From Asterionellopsis glacialis (taxonomy: Eukaryota > Bacillariophyta > Plagiogrammaphyceae > Rhaphoneidales > Asterionellopsidaceae), in the NCBI GenBank assembly GCA_014885115.2, contig WKLE02001358.1, positions 16,913 through 48,272 on the forward strand: DNA of 31,360 nucleotides, written 5' to 3'. A model generated the notes under the pieces. It ran no database searches. It saw nothing but the letters and a program-made list of their open reading frames with translations, and had not been told where the DNA came from. Within the stretch, counting starts at the first letter, position 1. The number at the start of each line of letters is the position of its first letter. Below, one piece after another: positions 1 to 9,989 of the stretch. Both the position numbers and the translations under genes were made by a program.

Positions 1-36
1 TATGGTATCCCTTTCATTCAATCAATGCCACTCCCC

Positions 37-39
37 TAG
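37..39 (+). other. Probable 3' splice site (intron to renalase-like exon)
   Basis: A TAG preceded by pyrimidines (ctcccctag) is followed directly by codons matching the family's conserved segment, and it is an in-frame stop if left unspliced. The donor lies outside the window. Confidence 0.7.
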
Positions 40-1260
40 TTTTTCCGTGCTGATACACCCGTATTCAAAAAGGTGGTCAAGAACTGGATTGAAAATAAGG
101 TTGCAGAAGAATGGAAAGGGCGTTTTGTTGCAAGTCCATCCCATGCGACAACGGTAGCAGACACAACGACACCATCATCGCCGGATCTTGATTTTTTTGG
201 ACTGCCATCATTACCTCCATTTTATGTTGGCACGGACGGTATGAGAACAATCCCTGCTCAAATATTAGTATCAGATGGCATCAACGCTTCTAAAGGCAAC
301 GACAAAGATGGACCGAATGATATTCTGAAATTATTCCAGGGGACACGTGTGGCTCGAATGGAACGAAATGAAACAACTAGAAAGTGGTTTTTGTTTGGAA
401 CATCGGGGGAAGGTGCATATCATGATACATCGGAAAAAATAGCAAAAGAAGCAAAAGAAGTTACTCTCGGCCGGCAACTGTCTTGTGGATATGATGCAGT
501 CATCTTAACAGATGTAAGTTCATCATTTGGAAAATGGCATCGTGCATCAGCTGGTGTACCAGAAGATTTTGCTGCTCGAGTTCGTAAACGAGTTGGTGCA
601 CGCGTTCCACTTTTTGCTACAATGGTCGCATTTGACAAAGAAATTGTTGTGCCCTTTGATGCGATATCTTTCCGTGAGAACAAAGCATTGTGGTTTGCAG
701 CAAGAACGAACTCAAAGCCCTTGTCGGTACCGAACGTTGAGAAAGACTGTTGGACTTTGATTTCAACTCCAGAATATGCCATGGAGAAGATCACTGAAAC
801 ACCAATGCAAGATCCTGCTACTGGAGAATTCGTCCCACAAAGCAATGATTATTTAGTCACTGTACCAGGTGCTGATTTAGAGAAGGCTTTTCGAAAAGAA
901 TTAGAATCGACTAGTCAAAATTGTAATATCCCAGATACTGTATACATTGATTCGCAACGATGGGGAAGCGCACTACCATGTCATCGCCATTTGAATGACA
1001 AATCATCAACCCGTCGTATCATATCAGGTGTTGCATATGATTCTCATAGATCTGCACTTGCTCCAACTAAAGTCGAAGTATCAGTAACAAATCAAGAAGA
1101 GGAAGCAGAAATTAGAAATTTCCTCTTGGATGAAAATCTTATGTTGTATCAAGCAGGAGATATGATGTCTACATACACTCCTGGATACGAAGGTGCTGCA
1201 ATTTCAGGAATAGAAGCTGCTGAACATTTGATTGACAGTATTCTTTCTCATAAGAAATAA
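40..1260 (+). CDS. Renalase-like FAD-dependent amine oxidase (3' part, partial at left edge)
   Basis: This is the C-terminal 406 residues of an NAD(P)/FAD-binding oxidoreductase of the renalase/amine-oxidase type. These soluble flavoproteins oxidise small amines or reduced nicotinamide isomers; the substrate here cannot be told. The reading frame is open back to a stop at 37-39. That stop sits in a pyrimidine-rich 'cccctag', which I read as the 3' splice site of an intron, so the exon starts at 40. From there it reads FFRADTPVFKKVV then EEWKGRF, the usual renalase-family segment after the missing N-terminal Rossmann motif. Further family signatures are FYVGTDGM, a central YDAVILTD, and near the C-terminus the FAD-contacting GAAISGIEAAEHL. 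The GTG at 73 is an internal codon, not a start. The upstream exons lie outside the window. Family call is firm, exact function open. Confidence 0.85.
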   Translation, partial: FFRADTPVFKKVVKNWIENKVAEEWKGRFVASPSHATTVADTTTPSSPDLDFFGLPSLPPFYVGTDGMRTIPAQILVSDGINASKGNDKDGPNDILKLFQGTRVARMERNETTRKWFLFGTSGEGAYHDTSEKIAKEAKEVTLGRQLSCGYDAVILTDVSSSFGKWHRASAGVPEDFAARVRKRVGARVPLFATMVAFDKEIVVPFDAISFRENKALWFAARTNSKPLSVPNVEKDCWTLISTPEYAMEKITETPMQDPATGEFVPQSNDYLVTVPGADLEKAFRKELESTSQNCNIPDTVYIDSQRWGSALPCHRHLNDKSSTRRIISGVAYDSHRSALAPTKVEVSVTNQEEEAEIRNFLLDENLMLYQAGDMMSTYTPGYEGAAISGIEAAEHLIDSILSHKK

Positions 1261-1390
1261 TCCTTTTGATTACAAATTATCAAAATTGCTTGTCTCCATT
1301 AATAAATGAGAATTACATATCCTGTTTTGTCTTTCTCGTACATGCTCTATTTTTGGTTGTGGCATGCTGAAAAGACTTTACATTAGGAAT

Positions 1391-1738
1391 CTATTCACTT
1401 TTTAATATCAGTCGTTGCATGGCTTGTTCAACTTCATCCTCATCTTTTTTTCCATATCGTTTCTTCATAGTGCGATACTTTTTTAATTGAATGATCCCTT
1501 CCATTTCTCGGACCATATATCTACCTTTACCGACAGCTTTTCGTATTTCACGGTCACAATCGGGAGGACATTGAGGTACAACATCAATGGCTGCACCGTT
1601 ATCCTTGTAACAAGATGGACAATTTTTAGGATTTCGCAAAGCCTTTTTCCATACACCACGGACATAATCCAAACCCTTGGGATAGTCTTTCCCAACCCAA
1701 ATCACTCGTTTGTACAGGTCTCGAACAAGAGGATGCAT
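1391..1738 (-). CDS. ETFRF1: LYRM5/ETFRF1-like LYR-motif mitochondrial protein with a cysteine insert
   Basis: 115-residue protein of the Complex1_LYR family, best matching LYRM5 (ETFRF1), which in animals regulates the electron-transfer flavoprotein in the mitochondrial matrix by acting on its FAD. The N-terminal helix carries the LYR tripeptide equivalent (DLYKRVIW), followed by the LYRM5-typical GKDYPKGLDYVR. The C-terminal helix (VREMEGIIQLKKYRTMKKRY) matches the family's end. Between them is an insert, roughly residues 37-66, with a CPSC pair and a CPPDC pair separated by 13 residues. As far as I recall, animal LYRM5 lacks this. The four cysteines could bind a metal or form disulfides. 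Intronless. It is divergent from the M50B-like gene, with a shared 525-bp spacer. The family call rests on motif reading only; the insert's role is unknown. Confidence 0.8.
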   Translation of the reverse strand: MHPLVRDLYKRVIWVGKDYPKGLDYVRGVWKKALRNPKNCPSCYKDNGAAIDVVPQCPPDCDREIRKAVGKGRYMVREMEGIIQLKKYRTMKKRYGKKDEDEVEQAMQRLILKSE

Positions 1739-2263
1739 ACTATATATACGTCTTCTTTAATGCAGATGTTCGATCAAGGAGAATTAACTTCGGCGATGCT
1801 AGGTGAGGATGTTGTAAACTCTAGAAAATCATCGAGGGCGGCGTGTTGTCTTCTGTATGAAATCTTTTTGCAAGAAGATATTGTTGGGATGATGGAGGGA
1901 ATTCTTCTAAAATTGGCAGAATAGACCATTATTTTCACTTAGGAACATAGGGCCTACAGACAGACAGCACACTTGCACGATTTCGAGAACTTGCCTGTGC
2001 GTGAGGACATACCAGGTACTTTTCACGAACCCGTAATTTTAGAGGAGGACTCACGACTCACTCCTCTTCCTCAACGCATCACGGGATTGTGACAGTCCGA
2101 CTTCCAACGCCAACGTGACAGAGCGATTGTTGCCAATGCGGATCAACAATTGAGACGAGAAACACAGAAACACGAAATATACTGTGATGTCCTCATAATC
2201 TCTCTCTCACACAAAATCGAGAATCATCATCAGATCTTCTCCGACTGATTGATCTCACACGGT
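1739..2263. promoter_or_regulatory. Divergent intergenic region (LYR protein / M50B-like protease)
   Basis: This 525-bp spacer lies between two divergently transcribed genes, so it should hold both promoters. It contains one exact copy of the recurring TACCAGGTAC palindrome, about midway. A tatatata run sits immediately next to the LYR-gene start, too close to be called a TATA box. No convincing ORF. Confidence 0.5.
2010..2019. repeat. TACCAGGTAC palindromic motif, copy 1 (exact)
   Basis: Exact core, centred about 249 bp upstream of the M50B-like ATG and about 277 bp upstream of the divergent LYR-gene ATG. Confidence 0.7.
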
Positions 2264-3085
2264 ATGGCAGAAGGCGAAGCAGTGTGCTGCAATGAACCTC
2301 AAACAGCATTTGGTCTATTGTACCTTTTCTATCTTGTAATTGTACTTGTCACATGGGGAACAATATTTGTCAAGCCTATGCGGCTCATGGCAACATTTGT
2401 TCATGAAATGTCACATGCTATTGCATGTTGGATAACATGCGGCACAGTTCGCGGAATTGAAGTTTACAACAATGAGGGTGGGGTAACAAAGTATGTTGGG
2501 GGTTGTCGATGTCTAATAATCCCTGCAGGATATTTAGGTGAAGCATTTTGGGGTATGGTATTCACTGTAATGAGTGGAGGTCGAAGAACAAGTACCATGG
2601 CAGCATCCGGCTTTGTTTTTTCTCTCCTATTTTCATTATGCTATTCTCCCAACAAGGCCATGGTGTATTTGAATCTGTTTTATGCTACCATTACAGGTGC
2701 ATTTATCTTGATTGAATGGTATGTCTTTACACCAATTTTGGCTTACGTGGTACTACTGTATGGAGTATTTTTAAGTGTCTATGCTTTAGGAGATATTTGG
2801 GGACATCTAGTAACGAGGACCATCCCTGGAAGTGATGCATACGCTCTTTATGAAGAAAGTGGCAAATGTTGTAAGCCTAAATGTGTCGGTATCCAATGGT
2901 TCATTGTTGCTGTCTTCCTTCAACTGTTTGGAATTTGGCTGGCCCTAGTCTTGATGAGTGAAGAATGCCAAGATAGAGGGTGGAGCGAATGCGTCCTTTC
3001 AGATCGACCATTTGAGTTTTTTGATGATCTCTTCGATGATATTGATTTCCATCTTGATTTTGATCGATGGTTCGATAATCATTGA
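2264..3085 (+). CDS. Peptidase M50B-like multi-pass membrane protein
   Basis: 273-residue integral membrane protein of the M50B-like family (site-2-protease relatives, zinc metalloproteases that work inside the membrane). After a first transmembrane helix (about residues 16-38) comes HEMSHA, the HExxH zinc-binding motif. It is followed by the family pattern GTVRGIEVYNNEGGVTKYVGG and the small-residue PAGYLGEAFWG. At least four more hydrophobic segments follow, then a C-terminal tail very rich in Asp and Phe. The frame is open five codons upstream with TTG, but the first ATG is at 2264 and is used here. HExxH is intact; I did not identify a certain third zinc ligand, so activity is inferred. 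The substrate and the membrane concerned are unknown. Confidence 0.8.
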   Translation: MAEGEAVCCNEPQTAFGLLYLFYLVIVLVTWGTIFVKPMRLMATFVHEMSHAIACWITCGTVRGIEVYNNEGGVTKYVGGCRCLIIPAGYLGEAFWGMVFTVMSGGRRTSTMAASGFVFSLLFSLCYSPNKAMVYLNLFYATITGAFILIEWYVFTPILAYVVLLYGVFLSVYALGDIWGHLVTRTIPGSDAYALYEESGKCCKPKCVGIQWFIVAVFLQLFGIWLALVLMSEECQDRGWSECVLSDRPFEFFDDLFDDIDFHLDFDRWFDNH

Positions 3086-3346
3086 AATCAAGGAAACACA
3101 AAGGTCTTTGAACGATTGATTCTAGGTATCTATCTCGTGAAGATGAAAAGAAGATCAAAATCATATTGTCTTGAAGAAGGATGTGTCTTTGAATAGTCTG
3201 AATTCAATTAATGAAATCAGAAAACGCTACTTGTTCAAAGTGCTTCTTACATGTATAATTAAATAATAATGTTTGAAACGAACAATTCTTTTCTAGAGTT
3301 CTATAACCTTTTCAATTTCTTGGATATAGTACACGTGAAGGAGTAT

Positions 3347-6343
3347 TCATCCCAAACGGACCCGTCTTTTGCTAGAGCTTTGCATTTCTTGCGTAGCTTT
3401 TGCAGGTAAATCTACAGTAAAGACAAAGCGGCCATTTGTCAATCCGAACTCTACTGTTTGGTCAACAATTCTTCCTGATTCCACACCGGGTGTACCGGGA
3501 ATAAATCCTCCACTCCGCCATACAGTAACACCACTCTCCTTTATGGTGACTTGCTCTAAGATCATCTGCTGACTTGAAGAAGAAAGCGCAAGAGGAACTG
3601 CAAAAAGAGTCCGGGTGTTTGCAGGGAGAGATAAGGAGTGAGTATAGGTAAGAACACTTCCATTTTTGTCCACCTTCCACGAAGATAAGATATCCCCATT
3701 TGGGGTTACCACTCTAGCATCGACATGTGTAAGATTTGCGTGACTTGTAGATGTAGGTTTTATTGAGATTTCTGTGTATCCCGGTTTTAAGGGTGTAATG
3801 CCAGCAAGATACTTGTAAAACCAGCTTGATACAGTGCCGTACATGATGTGGTTTAGACTGTTCATAGTTGGTCCACTTGTATCACTATTCCAAAGTTCCC
3901 ATAGTGTCGTTGCTGGTTCGTTGTCATTGAGTATCATATATCCCCAACTTGGGTAGGTTGTCTGTAACGCAAGGTCCAAAGCAACATCAGAATATCCATG
4001 TATCGACAGCTCCTCCAACAGGAATTTGATACCTATTATACCACATGTTGCATGTCCCTTATTTGTTACTTGGATATCTTTCAAGAGAGAAGATAAGATG
4101 TCTGGCAAAATTTCGTCTGGAACAGCACCCACGGTAAGGGGAAACACTTGTTCTGCCTGCAAACCAGATTGATAGACGTTTGTAGTTGGATTATAGAAGG
4201 CATCATGGAACTCTTTGGTAAGTTTTTTTTTCAAGCTTTCACAACGTTTTGCTTGAGCAGGTGCATCAGGATGAGATGATGATGAGTAGATTTCAATACC
4301 AAGTTGAAGATCGTGTAGGAATGCAAATGCACCAGTCAAGTGTTTGTCAGCCGCCTTGTGCGGTGGAGGAGGAACCCAATCACCAAAGCCAGTTATAAAG
4401 TTGCGAATACCTGTCTGGTTGTATCTTGATTCAAAGTAATCGTAGTAACGGACTAACGTATCATGGTGACGAACGACAACATCTTTGTCACCATGGTATG
4501 TCATCAATACCCAAATGATCGAAGGATATGCACTTTGCCAATTTGGAGCACCACCATGAGATTCACCTAAAGCTGGTACAAAATTGGGGACACTACCATT
4601 GTCAGCTTGTGAATCAACTATCTGCATAAGCCAATGCGTATAAAAGGCACCCATACCAAAGTTATATACCGCTTCTTCTGCAGTGAGAGCTGCATCACCC
4701 ATCCAACCTCTTCTTTCATCACGATTATCGCAATCTGTAGGAACACTCATTAAATTTGTTTTTTGACTCCATACAACAAGATGTTGTATTTGGTTTAAAA
4801 GAGGATTGGAAAATAACAACGATGATGTTTGACGTACGTCTGTATGTAATTCAATAGCTTCAACGTCTGCTTCATTCAATGGGTATGCCAATCCTGAAAT
4901 TTCAACGTAACGGAATCCATGCTGTGTAAAGGTAGGCGTGTAGTTTTCACCGTGAGCATTACCATTGCAAATATATACATCTGTTGCTCGTGCAAGACGT
5001 AAGTTTTCCACATAAATACCACCATCTCGAGGTCCGTACGGTGGGTGAGTTAATGCTTCTGCGTGGCGTAATGTTATGTTAGAACCTCGATTACAACGAA
5101 AACGATTTAACCGTACGACAGCTGCTTGATTTTGACCAAAGTCAAACACTTGTACACCCGAGGATGGTGATGTCACACTGATGGGATTGCGTGATGAGAT
5201 ATGCCGGATAGGTTCAAATAATTGTGAGGACAAGGGAGAATCATTCGCCACAGATTGAGCTGTACTTGCTAAAGTCCAAGTGGATGCATCAAATCCAGGT
5301 AAGGACCAGCCGTGAATGTTTTCTGCAATACGTCCATCGTAAATTTCACCATTATACAAGGAATTGTATACAATTGGACCTGACGCAACATACCAACCAC
5401 CATGTCCAAGTTTAGGTTTGGGATTTGAAGACGTAAGAAGAATGGGTTTGCCATTCATTTGAAGTTGAACTAAAAGTTGGGGTGGTGATGATTCACATAC
5501 AGGATTGCCAGAGCCTGGTGGAACACCACAACTAAACCAACCATTACCAAGCATAACACCCAACACATTAGTTCGAGACGATTGTTGCTGTTGTTGTAAC
5601 AATAATTCTGTAACATCATGTGTTGAATACCAAACACGTTTCGCGTAGTCTGTCCAACCTTGGTCAAGTTTGCGATTCCCAATCTTGATGCCATTTAAAA
5701 AAACTTCATGATATCCAATTCCAGATATAAACAAAGTAGCATGACTACTACTAGTAGTACTACTGGTAATAGTAGTCGGGGGCACTTCAAATTCACTTCG
5801 TAATAATGTGTTCGTATCACCACCTGTAATCCATTCAGCCTCCCATATTTCATTGTTATGTGCAAGAAAACCTGTATGGAAACAGGAAGAATCAGATGTG
5901 ACTGTAGAACCATCATCTAATGTTACAATGACACGCCAATAGTACCACGTGTCACTTTCTAATGTCAAATCATTACCCTTTAATGTTCGACAATTATCAA
6001 TCAAAGGTACAAGTGTTGATTCTGATGATTCCACATGATCACAATCCCAAACATTATTGTTGTCGAATGACGACGAGTGTGTCGAGACTTGAATTTGAAA
6101 TGATGTTTGGGATACACTTCTTCTGCTAGTACTAGATGTGGAAATGACGCTCCAAGAAAGACGAGGATTCGGTGTATCCACACCAAGAGGACATTCTAAA
6201 TATTCTGTTGTGAGAGATGTAACGCTGAAACCATGTGAACTATCCCGATTGTGGAAATCATGATCTATTGCTGCTGCTACAGAAGTTACAGCAGCAACAA
6301 CAACACTAGCATACACTAACTGCAGAGGTATCCACACCTTCAT
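3347..6343 (-). CDS. Secreted GH78 alpha-L-rhamnosidase
   Basis: 998-residue, intronless glycoside hydrolase of family GH78, which releases terminal alpha-L-rhamnose from polysaccharides or glycosides by inversion. A hydrophobic N-terminal segment ending VAAA (about residues 1-25) looks like a signal peptide, so secretion or cell-wall delivery is likely. Domains in order: N-terminal Ig-like domain (ECPLGVDTPNPRLSW, about 49-63); a jelly-roll domain with WEAEWITGG and FLNGIKIGNRKLDQGWTDY; the (alpha/alpha)6 catalytic barrel with DCDNRDERRGWMGD, putting the expected general acid at Glu543; and TTLWELW, putting the expected base at Glu816; then a C-terminal beta domain (LKPGYTEISIKP). All key residues are present and the length is normal. 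Rhamnose is common in diatom mucilage, so wall remodelling or scavenging fits. Many Ser/Thr runs but no break. Confidence 0.92.
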   Translation of the reverse strand: MKVWIPLQLVYASVVVAAVTSVAAAIDHDFHNRDSSHGFSVTSLTTEYLECPLGVDTPNPRLSWSVISTSSTSRRSVSQTSFQIQVSTHSSSFDNNNVWDCDHVESSESTLVPLIDNCRTLKGNDLTLESDTWYYWRVIVTLDDGSTVTSDSSCFHTGFLAHNNEIWEAEWITGGDTNTLLRSEFEVPPTTITSSTTSSSHATLFISGIGYHEVFLNGIKIGNRKLDQGWTDYAKRVWYSTHDVTELLLQQQQQSSRTNVLGVMLGNGWFSCGVPPGSGNPVCESSPPQLLVQLQMNGKPILLTSSNPKPKLGHGGWYVASGPIVYNSLYNGEIYDGRIAENIHGWSLPGFDASTWTLASTAQSVANDSPLSSQLFEPIRHISSRNPISVTSPSSGVQVFDFGQNQAAVVRLNRFRCNRGSNITLRHAEALTHPPYGPRDGGIYVENLRLARATDVYICNGNAHGENYTPTFTQHGFRYVEISGLAYPLNEADVEAIELHTDVRQTSSLLFSNPLLNQIQHLVVWSQKTNLMSVPTDCDNRDERRGWMGDAALTAEEAVYNFGMGAFYTHWLMQIVDSQADNGSVPNFVPALGESHGGAPNWQSAYPSIIWVLMTYHGDKDVVVRHHDTLVRYYDYFESRYNQTGIRNFITGFGDWVPPPPHKAADKHLTGAFAFLHDLQLGIEIYSSSSHPDAPAQAKRCESLKKKLTKEFHDAFYNPTTNVYQSGLQAEQVFPLTVGAVPDEILPDILSSLLKDIQVTNKGHATCGIIGIKFLLEELSIHGYSDVALDLALQTTYPSWGYMILNDNEPATTLWELWNSDTSGPTMNSLNHIMYGTVSSWFYKYLAGITPLKPGYTEISIKPTSTSHANLTHVDARVVTPNGDILSSWKVDKNGSVLTYTHSLSLPANTRTLFAVPLALSSSSQQMILEQVTIKESGVTVWRSGGFIPGTPGVESGRIVDQTVEFGLTNGRFVFTVDLPAKATQEMQSSSKRRVRLG

Positions 6344-6891
6344 ACTATTTATCTATAGTCCTTGCTACTACTACTACTACTAAGTTTTCTTCTTTTGTTC
6401 GCTTCGAAAAAAAAAGACTTGCACCGAACTTTCTGTCATTAGCTTTCCTTGATGGGTGTCAAGGCTCGCAGAACAAGATTCGAAAGAATGTTTTCGAGTT
6501 TGGGTGATGGCGCCGTGACAAAGATGTCAGAGACCTTTCGCGTTGGCATTTTCAAATTTTGGATACAGTACCTCGTTTTCTCTATCCTCTGGCCGCCGCA
6601 GGCCATGGATTTCACAAGATGTAAAAGGGATAAAGATAAAAAATAATTATTTGGTGTGCCCCATTTTCCCTCCACCACGACACACATGAAACACCCCAGA
6701 AACAGAAACGCCACATGGCGCGTGTGTTTCATTATTTTACTCTTGTTCTCGCTCTAGAGAGAGAAACCACCAGACGACAAACCTTGCATTCTTTCACATG
6801 GGATTCGACGAAACCTCTCTCTTTTGAGGGCCGGTCTTGTGATCAATCTGACAACATACACATTATTAAAAAAAAAATACAACTACAAACA
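6344..6891. other. Divergent intergenic region (GH78 / J-protein)
   Basis: 548 bp between divergent starts. It contains a (CTA)n microsatellite at about 6365-6381. Short ORFs on both strands have no recognisable content. No TACCAGGTAC copy was seen here. Confidence 0.5.
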
Positions 6892-9011
6892 ATGTCATCG
6901 TCAATGGAAGATTCTAAACGACGAAAGCGGCATAATGCTTTCCTTATCGTCAATCCTCCTTGGAACACAATTTTCTTGAAAGTGTCGTCACTGTCCTATT
7001 CGTTAGTATTCTTCTTCTTGATGATGAATGTGATGCCTCCATTTGTACTCTCTAATGGTGGTGGTGTCATTGGAGTGTCTGCAGCATCGTCTTCATCATC
7101 CTTACCAGAAGTATCATCTACACTTCTCAAGATGCATCGATTATATACACTTCAACCACCTCATGATACATTCTTATATGATGTGTTGGATGTAAAACCA
7201 AATGCTACTGTTGCACAAATAACAAAATCATATCGTAAATTGTCTAGAAAGTATCATCCTGATAAACAACGTCATCGAAAACGACCTGATACGACAACAA
7301 CAACAACAACGAGACAACCAAATGATAATAATGACGAAGATTGTGAAGAAAAATTAGAACAAGTACGGGAAGCATATGAAGTGTTAAAAGATGATGCAAC
7401 ACGATTACCCTATCATAAATACGGATTAAGTGAAACAAGTACAGCTGCATTTTTATTAACAGGTGGTAAACATGGTGTCACTACCAAAGAACAACGACAA
7501 TTATTATGGTGGATGGGGTATGGACCAGCGTATAGACCTAAAACACGACATAAACAGGTATGTATCAAGGAAATGTTTTGCTAGAGTCGTCAGTTCGTAT
7601 GCGTTTCCAACAGTCCGGTCCGGCCCGGTCCAGTCCAGTCCAGCGCACTCAGTACAGCAAACGGGAGAGAAAGAAGAAACACAATCCTTCGGATGTATAT
7701 CTCATTCGTTCTCCCGTCATGGCATATCAGGAACGTGTTGTGACATTCACATGGCATTTTACAATCCATATCTTACCCAAACCTTTTTTGCAATGATTCG
7801 CTCTTGCGCCATTTTGCTTCATGTTTTTTTTCTTTGGATTCCGTGGTTGGGGTTGGTGGGGTCAATACACAAAACAGAGAGTCTACTTTCTAGCGGCTAA
7901 TATTGTAGAAAGGATACGTCCATTAGTGGAGGGTACTCTATCCGAGTCTGTTTTGGCGGAATCCATTGCACGAGAAATTGATACATTGAAACGTCTGCCC
8001 TTGGGTGCACAAATATTACGTTGCGTTGGACGTGCCTATCGACATAGTGGACAACGTGTATTGCGACAACATGAACATTTACAAAAACAACAACAAAAAC
8101 AAAGAGGACATCGATTTGTAACAACCACAGCAGCAACAACCACAAGTTTCATGGACGCAAGAACCAGAACAACAACGCCCATACCACCTTTGTTACTTTT
8201 AGGACAAATGAAAAAGTTGGAGCTTACGGAGAATGTACGTCATACAATACGTGATGCACGTCAATTATTTGAAGCAGCAGCTGTCAGTGGTAAATTAGTA
8301 TGGAAAGAACAAGCGTTAAAGAAGAAACAAAAGCAACTTGAACTTCGTAAAGAAAAGGAACGTAAAATGGCATCTACACCATCTATTGATTATCATGATA
8401 ATTTTGGTGGTGATATGGATCTAGATGTAAGTACTGTATTTGGTGTACCTGGTAGTATGTTGATGATGGACTCCTGTCGGCATATTTTTTCTTGGTCGGT
8501 CGTTGAACTTGTGGAGAGTCCTGTTGTTTGAAACGAACGAATGCCATGCCATGTCTACAAGATTATACCATGCACTTATACATTTCCCCCCCCCCATCTT
8601 TCGCTTCCTCCCATAATCGTAATATAGTTAATTCGTGATGATACTGAATTTGATGAATTATCAGATTACGTTCAAACGAATGAAGAAATCAAGGAAACTG
8701 AACAACTCAAGGCACAGAATGCATTGTTGGAAACACTGCAGGTCGAGGCCTTGTGGAAGATTAGTAAAATTGATTTAGATAAAACAATACAAGAAGCTTG
8801 CAATTTGATATTGACAGGTCAATACTTTTTCTTTCCTAGTCATCGATCATCTACAAGACGTGACTATCGTAGAGGTGGTGATGGTTGGGTAAGTGCCAGT
8901 GGTGAAATGATTGATGCACATGTTGGTAGGATACGTGCTGCTCGAGCCATGGTATTAATGGGTGATGTTATGGTCCGCTGTACCAAGGAGGGCACATCAT
9001 GGGTAGAATGA
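6892..9011 (+). CDS. Membrane-anchored DnaJ (J-domain) protein, three exons
   Basis: Exons 6892-7557, 7878-8426 and 8628-9011 splice in phase 0 to a 532-residue protein. The introns (7558-7877, 8427-8627) have GTATGT and GTAAGT donors and CAG/TAG acceptors. The N-terminus has a basic stretch then a hydrophobic helix (about residues 35-57), a likely signal anchor. The J domain begins FLYDVLDVKPNATVAQITK and has the Hsp70-stimulating HPD triad at 122-124 (YHPDKQ). A Thr/Asn-rich insert encoded by an ACA repeat interrupts the domain before REAYEVLKDD and YHKYG. Exon 2 encodes LVEGTLSESVLAESIAREI, resembling DnaJ-X-type C-terminal domains, then a charged coiled-coil-like stretch. It is probably an ER-membrane Hsp70 co-chaperone. 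An in-frame ATG at 6715 would add 59 residues; 6892 is preferred because the signal anchor is then near the N-terminus. Confidence 0.82.
8427..8627 (+). other. Intron 2 of the J-protein gene, with a C10 homopolymer
   Basis: The donor GTAAGT follows codon GAT and the acceptor is aatatag. Both flanking frames are phase 0 and open. A run of ten C (8586-8595) lies about 32 nt before the acceptor, where a U-rich tract is more usual; it could also be a sequencing-prone site. Confidence 0.7.
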
Positions 9012-9395
9012 AAAGAAAAATGGAGATATAGTTGTACAGGAAATGAATTGATATGGTCAACAACACAACATACAAACTTTTCAGAACTGTCAAAATAATA
9101 TTTAAAAAAAAACGCTAATCTAAACAACCAATCAAGACATATCATTAGATTTGTGACAAAATTGAGTGAAGCTTCCAATGTTGTAGATTGACAAATAAAC
9201 GCAGTTTCGTGAATTGCAACTCATACACAGCAATAGAATATGGATAGAGCAATAATAAATGACCTACAGTAAGTTTCATTTTCTTATGGGTTTACTTGTT
9301 ATTGAAGAATTGATACTCTTTTTTGATACATGATTTCATGATACGATCTTTCTTCTAACTACTAATGACTAACAATTCATAAAGAGAGATATACT
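9012..9395. other. Convergent 3' intergenic region (J-protein / FKBP)
   Basis: 384 bp between two 3' ends. AT-rich, with no recognisable gene or repeat. Confidence 0.5.
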
Positions 9396-9989
9396 CTAAG
9401 CATACTTCAAGACCTCAATTTCAAACACAAGTTCTGAATTAGGCAGAATACCCCAAGTAGGGAAACCACCAGCACCATAGGCATAATCCGGTGTACAATG
9501 AATTTTGGATACTTCACCAATACTCATATCAATGACACTTTCATCCCATCCCTTGATAACTTGTCCCATGCCGACCTTAAATGTAAATGGTTCTTGTCCT
9601 GCATCTTTGGTACTCCAAAATTTTTCATTTAAATCACGAAGCTTACCATATCCAGTACAATGAACCTTTTTTTTTTTAAATTTAATTTTGTTGTTGGAAT
9701 TTTTATTTTTGGCATCAAGGCAAAGAATAAAATTGAAATCAAATATAACGATTAGAACCGAAGCCTGTGAGTGACACAATCAATTTGTTCAAGGGACCAT
9801 GACAATGGACGAATCATACTACGGGAATCAATAATAATATCTATCAGTACAATGGTTTGATAAACAGAGCTACTCGGGATGGAATAATAATCATTGTATT
9901 GATTATTATCAGGGTCTTACCGTCACAGATTGTCCGCGTTGTGGCTTGATACCATTGCCTGCTCGTAAGATCGTTTTTGTAAATCCCAT
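9396..9989 (-). CDS. FKBP12: FKBP12-type peptidyl-prolyl isomerase, two exons
   Basis: Exon 1 is 9989-9921 and exon 2 is 9665-9396, joined in phase 0 across a 255-nt intron (donor GTAAGA; acceptor AAG before GTTCAT). The product is a 112-residue single-domain FKBP that isomerises Xaa-Pro bonds in the cytosol and, in many eukaryotes, binds FK506/rapamycin. It starts MGFTKTILRAGNGIKPQRGQ. Exon 2 continues VHCTGYG, then QKVG-type FKVGMGQVIKGWDESV and the DYAYGAGGFPTWGI loop, ending SELVFEIEVLKYA. These include the pocket residues usual for the family: the Val-Ile-Trp segment (QVIKGW), the Tyr of DYAYG and the terminal Phe of FEIEVL. It most resembles plant FKBP12, including FWSTKD. The whole length is a single complete domain with no targeting sequence. 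Confidence 0.93.

Noticed and set aside
420..845. 141-residue minus-strand ORF
   Set aside because: Lies entirely antisense to the renalase-like exon, which has clear family motifs; no recognisable content.
1487..1924. 145-residue plus-strand ORF
   Set aside because: Antisense to the LYR-protein gene for most of its length; no family.
6439..6732. 97-residue minus-strand ORF with a hydrophobic start
   Set aside because: Sits in the divergent promoter region; composition and content are not protein-like beyond one hydrophobic stretch.
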